This document shows, piece after piece, positions 1-9,600 of a stretch of 64,000 nt of DNA. A program made the position numbers and the translations under genes. Every line of letters begins with the position of its first letter. The stretch's first letter is position 1. Below the pieces are notes generated by a model that was not told the origin of the DNA, did no database searches, and was given only the letters and a program-made list of their open reading frames with translations. Origin of the DNA: Marinobacter sp. 1-4A (GTDB taxonomy: Bacteria > Pseudomonadota > Gammaproteobacteria > Pseudomonadales > Oleiphilaceae). The stretch is taken from positions 620,001 to 684,000 of the forward strand of contig NZ_VCGY01000002.1 of NCBI RefSeq assembly GCF_016597725.1, given 5' to 3'.

Positions 1-30
1 TAAGGCTGTGTGGAGAGTGTTTTGATGCCG

Positions 31-897
31 TCATCCGGATGAGAGCCCCCGTTGCTGGAAAGACCAAGTACGTATGATTTCCAGTTCGTCCACGTCTTTT
101 TTCATGTCGTCGGGAAAGGGTGCGAAGGGTGCAGCCATCCTGACAATCCGAATCGCTGCATCGTCGAGCAGAGTGCTTCCTGACGACTGCAGAATGGCTA
201 CTTCTTTGATGGAGCCATCTTTCTGCATGGAGACTAGCATGCGCAAGGTGCCATAAACTCCAGCACGGCGAGCTTCAGTGGGATAGTTGATATTACCAAC
301 CCGCGTCACCTTGCTCACCCAATTCTGCACATACCAGGCATTGGTGGACTTTAAGGTGGAAGCCGCCGTTACCCGCATAACTCTGGGTTTACGGGCGTAG
401 GCTTGTTGCTGGGCATCAAAGCGGGCCTCAAGACTGGCAATCTCCAGACTGCGATCCATCAAGCTTTTCTTTTCCCTTACCGGCAGAGGCTCGTCTTCCG
501 GTTCGGCGAACTGTTCCGGTTGTTGGACCTGTCGGCTTGAACGGCTCTCGGTCTGCACAACCGCCCGCTCCTGACGGCGCACAGGCTCTACCTGTGCCTT
601 GGGTTCCGGTTGCACTTGCGCAACCTCAGGCTGGCTGATCTCGGAGGGTTGCGGCGTGGTCATTTCCAGCGCCTCGTCCTCCGTACCACTACCCTGCTGG
701 TTGGTCTGCGCCAGAAAGTCGGCCTTCTCCGGTGCCTGTTCATCATCGAACTGCGACAGGGTGATCTCCATGGTCTGGGCAGACGAACGCGGCGACTCGG
801 GCGCAAAGGTAATCCCCAGCACCACAACCGCATGCACCACCAGCGCCATGAATAACGTGAAGGAAAACCTATCGAACTCGCTTACCTGCACCGCCAT
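31..897 (-). CDS. tonB3: TonB-family energy transducer, TonB3-like
   Basis: 288 residues. One membrane anchor lies near residues 12-32. A long Pro/Glu/Gln-rich periplasmic linker follows (about 50-170). The C-terminal TonB domain (about 190-288) contains INYPTEARRAGVYGTL, the VSMQKDGSI strand and the LLDDAAIRIVRMAAPFAPFP end. TonB proteins couple the inner-membrane proton gradient to outer-membrane processes. The gene follows gshB on the same strand (46-base gap), and gshB is divergent from pilG. The same order in Pseudomonas aeruginosa carries tonB3, which is needed for normal twitching motility and pilus assembly, so a pilus-related role is inferred rather than siderophore uptake. No exbB or exbD is nearby. 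The family call is firm; the TonB3 assignment rests on synteny. Confidence 0.85.
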   Translation of the reverse strand: MAVQVSEFDRFSFTLFMALVVHAVVVLGITFAPESPRSSAQTMEITLSQFDDEQAPEKADFLAQTNQQGSGTEDEALEMTTPQPSEISQPEVAQVQPEPKAQVEPVRRQERAVVQTESRSSRQVQQPEQFAEPEDEPLPVREKKSLMDRSLEIASLEARFDAQQQAYARKPRVMRVTAASTLKSTNAWYVQNWVSKVTRVGNINYPTEARRAGVYGTLRMLVSMQKDGSIKEVAILQSSGSTLLDDAAIRIVRMAAPFAPFPDDMKKDVDELEIIRTWSFQQRGLSSG

Positions 898-942
898 TAA
901 TACGCCCGTCTCTGTCGTTGGCCCTGATCCATGGTATTCCCG

Positions 943-1896
943 TCAGTTCTGGTTAAGACGCTTCTCAACGGCGTCCATCAACATGCCCCCGATGTCTGTT
1001 CCAAAAGTATCGTCCAACTCCCGGATACAGGTTGGACTGGTCACGTTAATTTCGGTTAGATAATCGCCGATCACGTCCAGTCCAACAAACATCAAACCTT
1101 TTTCCTTGATAACCGGCGCTACCCGCGCACAGATCTCGCGGTCGCGGTCTGTCAGCTCACGACCTTCACCACGGCCACCGGCCGCAAGATTGCCGCGATT
1201 TTCGCCTTGCGAAGGAATTCGCGCAAGGGAATAAGGCACTGCCTCGCCCTCAATCATCAAAATCCGCTTATCACCGTCGCTGATTTCGGGGATGTACTTC
1301 TGAGCCATGGCCTGATGTTCGCCATAGTTCGTCAAGGTTTCAATTATCACACCCAAGTTGAAGTCGTTTTCCTTGATACGGAAGATCGAGTGGCCACCCA
1401 TGCCGTCAACCGGCTTCATGATCACATCACCGTGCTTTGCATAAAACTCACGGAACCGTTTGGCGGAGCGACTCACAAGTAGCGGTGGCGTAAGATCCTC
1501 AAACTGGGTAGCAAACAGCTTTTCATTGCAGTCGCGCAGCGTAGCCGCGGGGTTAACCACCAAAGCGCCCTGTTGCTCTGCGGACTCGAGGATATAGGTT
1601 GCCATAAGGAACTCCCGATCAACGGGAGGATCCTTGCGCATCAAGATAACATCGAGATCGCCGAGCGCGCGATCTCTGTCAGCACCAAAGCTGTACCAGT
1701 CCTCAGGGTCCTTTCGAACCGTTAAACTGCGCGTGTAGGCCATGGCCTTGCCGCCTTCCATATAGAGGTCCTGCAATTCCATGTATTCGATTTCCCAGCC
1801 ACGGTCTTGCGCTGCCAGTAGCATCGCCAAAGAGCTGTCTTTTTTGAAGTGGATATCCTGAATCGGATCCATCACTATCCCGAGTCGAACTGTCAT
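943..1896 (-). CDS. gshB: Glutathione synthetase
   Basis: 317 residues, full length for the family. The protein catalyses ATP-dependent joining of gamma-glutamylcysteine and glycine in the cytoplasm. Visible motifs are the N-terminal LGIVMDPIQDI strand, MRKDPPVDREF, the ATP-grasp segment VIMKPVDGMGGHSIFRI, a glycine-rich loop (NLAAGGRGEGREL) and the metal/substrate segment LTEINVTSPTCIRE. A ribosome site (AGAGG) sits 5-6 bases before the ATG. The gene heads a leftward pair with the TonB gene and is divergent from pilG. A ChaC-like gamma-glutamylcyclotransferase that would degrade glutathione lies at 55582-56145 in the same window. Confidence 0.97.
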   Translation of the reverse strand: MTVRLGIVMDPIQDIHFKKDSSLAMLLAAQDRGWEIEYMELQDLYMEGGKAMAYTRSLTVRKDPEDWYSFGADRDRALGDLDVILMRKDPPVDREFLMATYILESAEQQGALVVNPAATLRDCNEKLFATQFEDLTPPLLVSRSAKRFREFYAKHGDVIMKPVDGMGGHSIFRIKENDFNLGVIIETLTNYGEHQAMAQKYIPEISDGDKRILMIEGEAVPYSLARIPSQGENRGNLAAGGRGEGRELTDRDREICARVAPVIKEKGLMFVGLDVIGDYLTEINVTSPTCIRELDDTFGTDIGGMLMDAVEKRLNQN

Positions 1897-2111
1897 AGTG
1901 CCTCTTGAGCTCCCAAGGAGTGAAAAAACAGAACCGGTCTGCAGAGCGAACCGGCCAATAAGTGCTATGCTAGGAAATCAGATGGTATTGTACCCGAGCC
2001 GTGAATGCATCCCGAGAAATCTCTGGTAAATTACGTGATGTTTCAGGCAAAAGTACATTTGGTCACAAAGTAATACTTTTTATCGGGCCATCAATAATCT
2101 ATAAATGGACG

Positions 2112-2149
2112 GGGTTTACAGAAGAACCTTAAGGTTTATGTTAAAACCC
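2112..2149. promoter_or_regulatory. Nested concentric dyad in the pilG leader
   Basis: GGGTTT (2112-2117) pairs with AAACCC (2144-2149). A perfect 12-base palindrome AACCTTAAGGTT (2125-2136) has exactly the same centre, and a 7-base spacer lies on each side. The arrangement gives four alternating half-sites related to AAACC. It ends 45 bases before pilG in the gshB-pilG divergent region, so it could be an operator for a dimeric or tetrameric regulator of the pil-chp operon or an mRNA leader hairpin. A further small palindrome AAAGT-AAT-ACTTT lies at 2067-2079. The symmetry is seen directly; the role is inferred. Confidence 0.5.
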
Positions 2150-2194
2150 TCGTTTGAAAACAATGACAGTCGCTGAGCGCAAGGCACCTGGACA

Positions 2195-2587
2195 ATGGAT
2201 GACAACTTCGAGAACTTGAAGATCATGGTGATCGACGATAGCAAAACCATCCGTCGCACCGCAGAAACCCTCCTGAAAAAGGTTGGCTGTGAGGTTATCA
2301 CCGCGACAGACGGTTTTGATGCTCTGGCAAAGATTGCCGATTCGCAGCCGGACATCATTTTTGTGGATATCATGATGCCCCGTCTGGACGGCTACCAGAC
2401 CTGTGCGCTCATCAAGAATAATTCCTCATTTAAAAAGACGCCCGTTATCATGCTATCCAGCAAGGACGGGCTGTTCGATAAGGCTAAGGGTCGCATCGTC
2501 GGCTCTGACCAGTACCTGACCAAACCGTTCAGCAAGGATGAACTGCTCAATACGATTCGTCACTACATACCCGTGACGCCACAGTAA
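2195..2587 (+). CDS. pilG: Twitching motility response regulator PilG
   Basis: 130 residues forming a single CheY-like receiver domain with no output domain. Acidic-pocket residues are in VIDDSK, the phospho-acceptor Asp is in IIFVDIMMP, the Thr/Ser site is in VIMLSSKD and the conserved Lys is in YLTKPF. In the Pil-Chp system PilG receives phosphate from the ChpA kinase and promotes pilus extension through the PilB motor. It is the first gene of the pilGHIJK-chpABC run, with pilH 34 bases downstream. The ATG used fits the family N-terminus (MDDNFENLKIMVIDDS). Confidence 0.97.
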   Translation: MDDNFENLKIMVIDDSKTIRRTAETLLKKVGCEVITATDGFDALAKIADSQPDIIFVDIMMPRLDGYQTCALIKNNSSFKKTPVIMLSSKDGLFDKAKGRIVGSDQYLTKPFSKDELLNTIRHYIPVTPQ

Positions 2588-2621
2588 ACCCTGCTGACAC
2601 TAAAGAACCATCGAGGAACCA

Positions 2622-2984
2622 ATGGCTCGCATTCTGATTGTTGACGACTCTCCTACCGAGGTTAAGAAAATCTCCACCATTCTGGAAAAGCACAAACACG
2701 AGGTGCTTACAGCCGACAATGGCGCGGATGGTGTTGCCAAGGCCCGCGCTGAGACCCCAGATCTGGTGCTCATGGATGTGGTTATGCCTGGCCTTAACGG
2801 CTTTCAGGCGACCCGCCAGTTAACCCGGGCTCCGGAAACGGCTTCCATTCCGGTGATTATTGTCACCACCAAGGATCAGGAAACCGACCGAGTTTGGGGT
2901 ACCCGTCAGGGCGCCAAAGGGTATCTGGTTAAGCCGGTAAACGAAGACGACCTGATCAAAACAATCAACAATCTGATTGGCTGA
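2622..2984 (+). CDS. pilH: Twitching motility response regulator PilH
   Basis: 120 residues, a second stand-alone CheY-like receiver. The acidic pair is in ILIVDDSPTE, the phosphorylated Asp is in LVLMDVVMPG, the Thr is in IIVTTKD and the Lys is in YLVKPV. In characterised relatives PilH opposes PilG, either promoting retraction or acting as a phosphate sink. The start ATG follows GAGGAACC, a good ribosome site. The gene lies between pilG and pilI with short gaps, consistent with one operon. Confidence 0.97.
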   Translation: MARILIVDDSPTEVKKISTILEKHKHEVLTADNGADGVAKARAETPDLVLMDVVMPGLNGFQATRQLTRAPETASIPVIIVTTKDQETDRVWGTRQGAKGYLVKPVNEDDLIKTINNLIG

Positions 2985-3004
2985 TCCCCAACTGTGGAGT
3001 AAGC

Positions 3005-3550
3005 ATGTCCGCACAGGCCGCCCCTTTTACCGTTCTGACGGATATCGCCCGGCGTAGCCGATCCATGGCCGCTGGCCTACCCGAACAGGAAGAAGCCGTT
3101 GAACTTTGGAACGGCATCGGCTTTGTTCTTGCAGGCGAGCGCTATGTGGCTCCCATGGGTGAGGTCACTGAAATTCTGCACGTACCCCGGTTTACGCACA
3201 TTCCGGGAGTACGGCCGTTTCTCATGGGAGCTGCCAACGTTCGCGGGCGCCTCCTCCCTCTGGTCGATCTAGCCAACTTTTTCGACATTCCCCGCTCTTC
3301 CCGTAACCAAAGGGAACGGCGGGTTCTTGTCATTGAGCAGGGGGATATTTTCAGCGGGTTAGTCGTCGATTCCGTATTGGGTATGCAGTACTTTGCAACC
3401 GACAGTTTCAAGGCAGCACCTGCTGGTGTGCCTGAAAACGTTCAGCCGTTTGTCGCAGGCGGTTATGAACGAAACGAAGAAGTCTGGAAAGTGTTCTCCG
3501 CCGTCGACCTGCTCGAAGACGAACGCTTTCTTGACGTCGCACAGTGGTAA
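3005..3550 (+). CDS. pilI: CheW-like adaptor PilI
   Basis: 181 residues. An N-terminal extension of about 35 residues precedes a CheW-like SH3-type fold (about 38-175) with GERYVAPMGEVTEIL, FLMGAANVRGRLLPLVDLANFF and FSGLVVDSVLGMQYF. The protein is expected to bridge the PilJ receptor and the ChpA kinase at the cell pole. It starts 20 bases after pilH with TGGAG upstream. A second CheW-like protein (ChpC) closes the operon, as in Pseudomonas. Confidence 0.95.
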   Translation: MSAQAAPFTVLTDIARRSRSMAAGLPEQEEAVELWNGIGFVLAGERYVAPMGEVTEILHVPRFTHIPGVRPFLMGAANVRGRLLPLVDLANFFDIPRSSRNQRERRVLVIEQGDIFSGLVVDSVLGMQYFATDSFKAAPAGVPENVQPFVAGGYERNEEVWKVFSAVDLLEDERFLDVAQW

Positions 3551-3643
3551 GGGTGATGACAGTGGCAGGAAAAACACCCTGACTGCCTGAAACCTAATTA
3601 AAAACAACTTGCCAAATTCCAGATAGAGGCCGGGAGCCAGAAA

Positions 3644-5719
3644 ATGAAAAACAGAGCCGGAAGAATCGGTATGGGTCAGGGGGGCAACAAGCTTGTTGCT
3701 GGCCTGATTACCTCACTGATCGCACTCACCGTCCTGCTCGTTGTGGTCCTGTTTATCATTAACAGGGATAGCCAGAACGATCAGGAATATATCGCCAACG
3801 CCGCTGAACTCAGGGTGCTGTCACAGGAAATCGCGAAAAACGCGACTGAAGCTGCTGGCGGTACCGCCGAGGCGTTTAACCAGTTGCGTCGCTCCCGCGA
3901 TGAGTTCCAGCAGCTCTGGTCCAACGTGACCGAAGGCAACCCGGAAACCGGCCTGCCAGCCAGTGAAATGGCCCGCGGAAGCGGCGTTCAACAGCACTGG
4001 AATACGGTACGCGAGAACGCCGATAGCATTCTGTCCACTCGGGACGCAGTGCTGGGCTTGCACGAAGTAGCGCGCACCCTGAACGAAACCATACCCCAGC
4101 TTCAGGTGGAGTACGACGATATCGTACAAATCCTTCTGGATAGTGGCGCTCCGGCGGAACAGATTGCGCTGGCTCAACGCCAATCGCTGCTTGCAGAGCG
4201 TATTGTGCGTTCGGTTAACAACGTACTCTCCGGTGATGAAGATGCCGTCATTGCTGCCGACCGCTTCGGCCGTGACGCCAGCCTGTTTGGACGGGTGCTC
4301 GAAGGCCAGCTGACCGGAAATCCCAACATGGGCATTTCCAAGGTTGATGATGAAGACGCCATTTATGGCCTTGAAGCGGTTGATGAGCTTTTCGAGTTCA
4401 TTTCCCAAAACGTAGACGCCATCCTTGAAGCCTCTCCCGACCTCTTCAAGGTACGTACTGCGGCCAGCGACATTTTCCAGAACTCGGAGATTCTGCTTTC
4501 AGAACTGTCTGTTCTTGCTGAGAGCTTCCGCGCCCAAAGTGGCTCGCGCCTCGTAAGCCCAACTCTGGCCTTTGTTATTCTTGCGGCCATGGTTGCCATC
4601 GTTGTGTTTATCGGTTTGGCCTTGTACCGGGAAGCTCAAGCTCGCCTAGCAACCACTCAGGAACAAAACGAACAGAACCAGAACGCAATCCTGCGACTGC
4701 TCGACGAACTCGCCGATCTGGCTGACGGTGACCTTACTACCGAGGCCACGGTTACCGAGGACTTCACCGGTGCCATCGCTGACTCCATCAACTACGCGAT
4801 CGACCAGATGCGCGGGCTGGTACAAGCGATTCGTGGTACAGCGGTACGTGTAGCGTCTGCTGCTCAGGAAACCCAGTCTACTGCGATGCACTTGGCAGAC
4901 GCTTCCGAGCATCAGGCGCAAGAAATTGCAGGCGCCTCCGCTGCGGTTAACGAAATGGCCGTGTCCATCGATCAGGTATCCTCTAACGCTGCTGAATCGT
5001 CTGCGGTTGCGGAGCGCTCGGTTGCCATCGCCAAGAAAGGCGCTGAAGTGGTACAGAACACCATTCGCGGCATGGACAACATTCGTGAGCAGATTCAGGA
5101 AACCTCCAAGCGTATCAAGCGTCTGGGCGAATCCTCACAGGAAATCGGTGACATCGTATCCCTAATCAACGACATTGCCGACCAAACCAACATTCTGTCC
5201 TTGAACGCTGCTATTCAGGCCTCTATGGCCGGTGATGCGGGCCGAGGCTTTGCGGTCGTTGCGGACGAAGTTCAGCGCCTTGCGGAACGTTCCTCTGCTG
5301 CAACCAAACAGATTGAAGCGCTGGTTAAGACGATCCAGTCTGATACCAACGAAGCGGTTATCTCCATGGAACACACCACCGCCGAGGTGGTACGTGGTGC
5401 ACGTTTGGCACAAGACGCGGGTATCGCCCTCGAAGAAATCGAGAACGTATCCATGAGCCTTGCGGAGCTGATCCAGAACATCTCCAACGCGGCACGCCAG
5501 CAGTCGTCTTCTGCGGCCCACATTTCCAACACGATGAACGTTATCCAGGAAATCACCTCCCAGACATCGTCCGGTACCAATGCTACTGCGAAGTCTATCG
5601 GGAATCTGGCAGAAATGGCTTCCGAGCTTCGATCCTCCGTTGCCGGCTTTACATTGCCAGAAGAAGATCTGGCAGGCCACGAAGAAGAGGAAGACAGCAA
5701 CGTTCCGGTGGTGGGCTGA
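3644..5719 (+). CDS. pilJ: Methyl-accepting chemoreceptor PilJ
   Basis: 691 residues. TM1 lies at about 18-40 and a long periplasmic region with PilJ-type helices spans about 41-303. TM2 lies at about 305-327, followed by a HAMP-like segment (LLDELADLADGDLTTEATVTED) and a cytoplasmic methyl-accepting signalling hairpin. The hairpin tip reads DIADQTNILSLNAAIQASMAGDAGRGFAVVADEV, here split by position around residues 508-545. The protein senses pilus-related surface cues and controls ChpA. It lies between pilI and the dedicated methyltransferase pilK. The tip has IQASMAGDAG where many receptors have IEAARAGE, a known PilJ-type variant. Confidence 0.96.
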   Translation: MKNRAGRIGMGQGGNKLVAGLITSLIALTVLLVVVLFIINRDSQNDQEYIANAAELRVLSQEIAKNATEAAGGTAEAFNQLRRSRDEFQQLWSNVTEGNPETGLPASEMARGSGVQQHWNTVRENADSILSTRDAVLGLHEVARTLNETIPQLQVEYDDIVQILLDSGAPAEQIALAQRQSLLAERIVRSVNNVLSGDEDAVIAADRFGRDASLFGRVLEGQLTGNPNMGISKVDDEDAIYGLEAVDELFEFISQNVDAILEASPDLFKVRTAASDIFQNSEILLSELSVLAESFRAQSGSRLVSPTLAFVILAAMVAIVVFIGLALYREAQARLATTQEQNEQNQNAILRLLDELADLADGDLTTEATVTEDFTGAIADSINYAIDQMRGLVQAIRGTAVRVASAAQETQSTAMHLADASEHQAQEIAGASAAVNEMAVSIDQVSSNAAESSAVAERSVAIAKKGAEVVQNTIRGMDNIREQIQETSKRIKRLGESSQEIGDIVSLINDIADQTNILSLNAAIQASMAGDAGRGFAVVADEVQRLAERSSAATKQIEALVKTIQSDTNEAVISMEHTTAEVVRGARLAQDAGIALEEIENVSMSLAELIQNISNAARQQSSSAAHISNTMNVIQEITSQTSSGTNATAKSIGNLAEMASELRSSVAGFTLPEEDLAGHEEEEDSNVPVVG

Positions 5720-5746
5720 TTTTCAGCCCGAGGCTAATGGCGGTTT

Positions 5747-6646
5747 ATGTCTGAGCTTCATAACGCTCCGTCACCTGCCGAGAGCACCTGGTTTCTGCGC
5801 CGTCTTCCTGAAATGGACGAGGCGCAGTTCAGCCAGTGGCAAGTATTACTGGAACACCGTACCGGCATGACGCTGCCTGCAGAGCGCCGCTCGTTTCTGG
5901 AAACCAATTTGGCTATCCGGATGCGGGAAATAGGCTGCAGCAGCTATCAGGCCTATTACGAAACGATTGTCTCGGGGCCGGATGCCATACGGGAATGGTC
6001 AACGCTGGTTGACCGGCTTACGGTGCAGGAAACCCGTTTTTTTCGGGACCCTGATGCCTTCCGACTGGTTGCCGACTACGTTCTTACGCGGCCAAGGGAG
6101 CAGTTCCGAAAGCGGCCGATTGAGGCCTGGAGTGTTGGTTGTTCGTCCGGCGAAGAGCCATACACCTTGGCCATGGTGCTGAACGAGTGCATGACCCAAC
6201 TGGGGCTGCAACCGCTGTATGGAGTAACCGGTTCAGACATCAGTACACCGGTTATCGAAAAGGCCCGGACCGGCCAGTTCAATGCCCGCAAACTGCTGGG
6301 CATGGAAGAAAACATGAAAACCCGGTACTTCCGCCCGGCCGAGCGGAACACCGTTGAAATTATCGAAAGCATCCGGGAGCGGGTCTGCTTTACCAGACTG
6401 AATGTACTGGATCTGGATAAAGCGCCCATGCACGGAATGAATATTATTTTCTGCCAGAACTTGCTGATTTATTTCCGTCGCTGGCGCAGGCGGGACATTG
6501 TCAGGCGACTTGCAGAGCGGCTGGCGCCCGGGGGACTACTGGTTCTGGGCCAGGGAGAGCTGACCGATTGGCAGCCCCCGGGTCTTCAAAAGGTACCCTC
6601 GGAACATGTACTGGCGTGGATAAAACGCCAGACTGACGAAGAATAA
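5747..6646 (+). CDS. pilK: CheR-type chemoreceptor methyltransferase PilK
   Basis: 299 residues. The N-terminal CheR helical domain contains TGMTLPAERRSFLETNLAIRM and VQETRFFRDPDAF. The SAM-binding domain contains SVGCSSGEEPYTLAMVLNE and the NIIFCQNLLIYF motif. The enzyme transfers methyl groups from SAM to glutamates of PilJ and is opposed by ChpB. It starts 27 bases after pilJ and ends 11 bases before chpA, within the operon. Confidence 0.95.
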   Translation: MSELHNAPSPAESTWFLRRLPEMDEAQFSQWQVLLEHRTGMTLPAERRSFLETNLAIRMREIGCSSYQAYYETIVSGPDAIREWSTLVDRLTVQETRFFRDPDAFRLVADYVLTRPREQFRKRPIEAWSVGCSSGEEPYTLAMVLNECMTQLGLQPLYGVTGSDISTPVIEKARTGQFNARKLLGMEENMKTRYFRPAERNTVEIIESIRERVCFTRLNVLDLDKAPMHGMNIIFCQNLLIYFRRWRRRDIVRRLAERLAPGGLLVLGQGELTDWQPPGLQKVPSEHVLAWIKRQTDEE

Positions 6647-6657
6647 CCGGAGAGGTT

Positions 6658-9600
6658 ATGGGCAATCACCATGACAGCATCGCCCTCGACTGGGTTCGGG
6701 GCGAAATACAGGACACGCTGACCCAAGGTCAGCATGCGCTTGAGGCGTATGTCGAAAATCGTGACGACACGGCACGCCTGCGTTTCTGCCTGAATTATCT
6801 CCATCAGGTGCATGGCACCCTGCAGATGGTTGAGCTTTACGGTGCGGCCCTGCTGACCGAAGAAATGGAAAAGCTCACTCAGGCGGTGCTGGATAACAGC
6901 GTCACCAGCGTGGACGAAGCCGTTGAGGTACTGATGCAGGCCATCCTGCAGCTTCCACAGTATCTGGAACATCTGGCCAGTAGCCAAGATGATTTCCCCA
7001 TGGTGCTGCTACCTCTGCTGAACGATCTCCGGGCAGCACGCGGTGATTCCCTGCTTTCAGACACGTCGCTGTTCAAGCCCGATCTGGCGCCCTCGCGCAT
7101 GAAGGTGGCGAGCAGTGTCTCACAGCGGTTGCAGGACCCCACGGTGCTTGGCCATATCCGCAAGCTTCGGCAAATGTATCAGTTTGCACTTGCGGGTATT
7201 ATTCGCGAAGAAGACCTCAGCGCCCAGTTCGTATACCTGCAAAAAGTTATCCACAGATTGGTCCGCTTGTGCCAGAGAACTCCGCGCGGGGAACTCTGGA
7301 AAGCAGCAGCAGCCTTCGTGGAAACCCTTCAGGCAAAAGCCAACCCGGTTAACGCAGCAGTAAAATCGCTGCTGCGGGAGCTCGACAGCGAAATCCGCCG
7401 CCTTACTGACGAGCACGCGGATATTCTCGCGCAGCCAGCACCCGATGCCCTGCTCAAGCACCTACTTTATTACGTCGCACGGGCGCGGGATTTGGATTCC
7501 GAAAACGTCCGGGATCTACGTAGCCGCTACCAACTAGGCGAGGCTCTGCCGTCTGACGACGATGTGGTCGCTGCCCGAAATCGTGTCTCCGGCCCAGGCC
7601 GTGAAGCGATTCACTCTGTTGTCAGTGCGCTCAACGAAGAGCTTGCCAAACTAAAAGACCAGCTAGACCTGTTTGTGCGGTCAGAGCTGCGTCAGAACAG
7701 CGAACTTGAAGACCTTCTTCCGGGCTTGGTGCAAGTGGGTAATACGCTTGCTGTACTGGGCTTAGGTATACCGCGAAAAGTTATTACCGATCAAATCGAG
7801 CTTATAGAAAAACTGAGTGCCCAGAGTGAGTTAGTCGACGACGGCACAATGATGGACATAGCCGGGGCGCTGCTTTACGTGGAAGCCAGCCTAGCCGGGC
7901 TCGACAGTGACCGGCAACCGGAATCGTCTGGAAGCAGCATAGACAACCTGCCGGGCAATCAGGGATCTCGCGAGCTTGGCGAGGCCAGTAGTGCGCTTTT
8001 GAGAGAATCCCGAAATACGCTGGAGCAGGTAAAGTCGGCGGTCATTAACTTTATTGCCTCCCAGTGGGACATTCGGGAAATCGAACACGTTCCCGGCCTG
8101 CTTCATAGCATTCGTGGCGGCCTAAGTCTGGTGCCGCTGGAGCGTGTGGCCAGCATGTTAGCCTCTGCTGAGCGCTACATTTCAGACGTATTGCTCAGTG
8201 ACCGGCACGTTCCAGACTGGAAGCAGCTCGATACCCTTGCCGATGCAATCACCAGTATCGAGTACTACCTTGAGCGACTGGCAGAGGGCATCAGTGATAA
8301 CGAAGATATTCTGCGTATCGCAGAAGAGAGCCTTGCAAGCCTTGGCTTCCCGGTCGGTGAGGAACCCACCTGGGGCACAGAGCCCGCCGCAGACGAAATA
8401 CCGGTTGTCGACCCTGTTACGGCGGAAGATGCGCCCACGGCAAGTGGCACAGCGCAGCAAACCGAAACCAAAGGCTCCGATGAAGAACTTTTGGACGACG
8501 AAATTCTTGGCATATTTGTAGAAGAAGCCGAAGAAGTTCTGGAAACCATCCGAGAGTTTTACCCTCGCCTGCGCCAAAATCATGACGACCGCCCGGCACT
8601 GACCGAAGTTCGTCGCGCGTACCATACGCTTAAAGGGAGTGGCCGTTTGGTTGGTGCCACCAGCCTTGGCGAGCTTGCCTGGTCTGTAGAAAACCTACTG
8701 AACCGAGTTATTGACCAAAGTATCAAGCCTAACGACGACCTGTTTTCATACATTGATGAAGCGAACGCTCGCATTCCTTCGCTGATTCAAGAGTTCCGCG
8801 ATGGCCAAAGCACGGGCGACGTAGCCGAGTTGATTGAGCGTGGTGAAGCCATGGCTACAACCCGCCGCAGTGATGGCGAACAGGTTGAAGCCCCGGAAGC
8901 CAATACAAGCCTGCATGAGGTGCCCGTTGTTGAGACTGCTCCAGAGCCGGTCGTAGCTGCCAGCTCGGAACAACAGGACGACTTGATTGACGACGAAATT
9001 CTGGAGATTTTTGTCGAAGAAGCGGGCGAGGTTCTGGATACCATCCGTGAATACCTGCCCATGCTGCTACGCCAGCACGATGACCGTAGCGCACTTGCTG
9101 AAGTCCGCCGTGCCTATCACACGCTCAAAGGCAGCGGCCGCATGGTCGGCGCTCTGGTTGTGGGAGAGCTTGCCTGGTCGGTAGAGAACCTGCTGAACCG
9201 TGTGATCGATGGCAGTACCTTCATGAACGACGACATTGCTCGTCTGTTGGAAGACGCCACCGAAGTTTTCCCGGCTCTGGTCAGTGACTTTGAAAACCAT
9301 CAGCCGCCCTCGTTTGATACTTCAGGTCTGGAGGCGCGAGCGAAAGCGCTTGCGGACGGTGAAATCCCGGATGCCAGCACCATGCCTGCCGCCGAAGTCG
9401 ATGGCGTATCTGGCTCTATTGAAATAGAAGACACTGAAGCCGAATACTACGAGGAAGATGACGCTGCCGATCCGGTGTTGCTGGATATCTTCGAGAGCGA
9501 AACAGAGACTCATCTGCAAACCCTCAAAGAGTTTCTGGCATCTGCTGGCGACAAGATTAGCGTTTCCTACACCGATAACCTGTCACGGGCACTGCATACC

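Noticed and set aside
1..30. Start of another gene left of the TonB gene
   Set aside because: Only 30 bases are available and no reading frame can be supported, although yqgE would be expected there by synteny.
5162..5700. Long antisense frames within pilJ and chpA
   Set aside because: They are opposite-strand shadows of strongly supported genes with no ribosome sites or recognisable domains.
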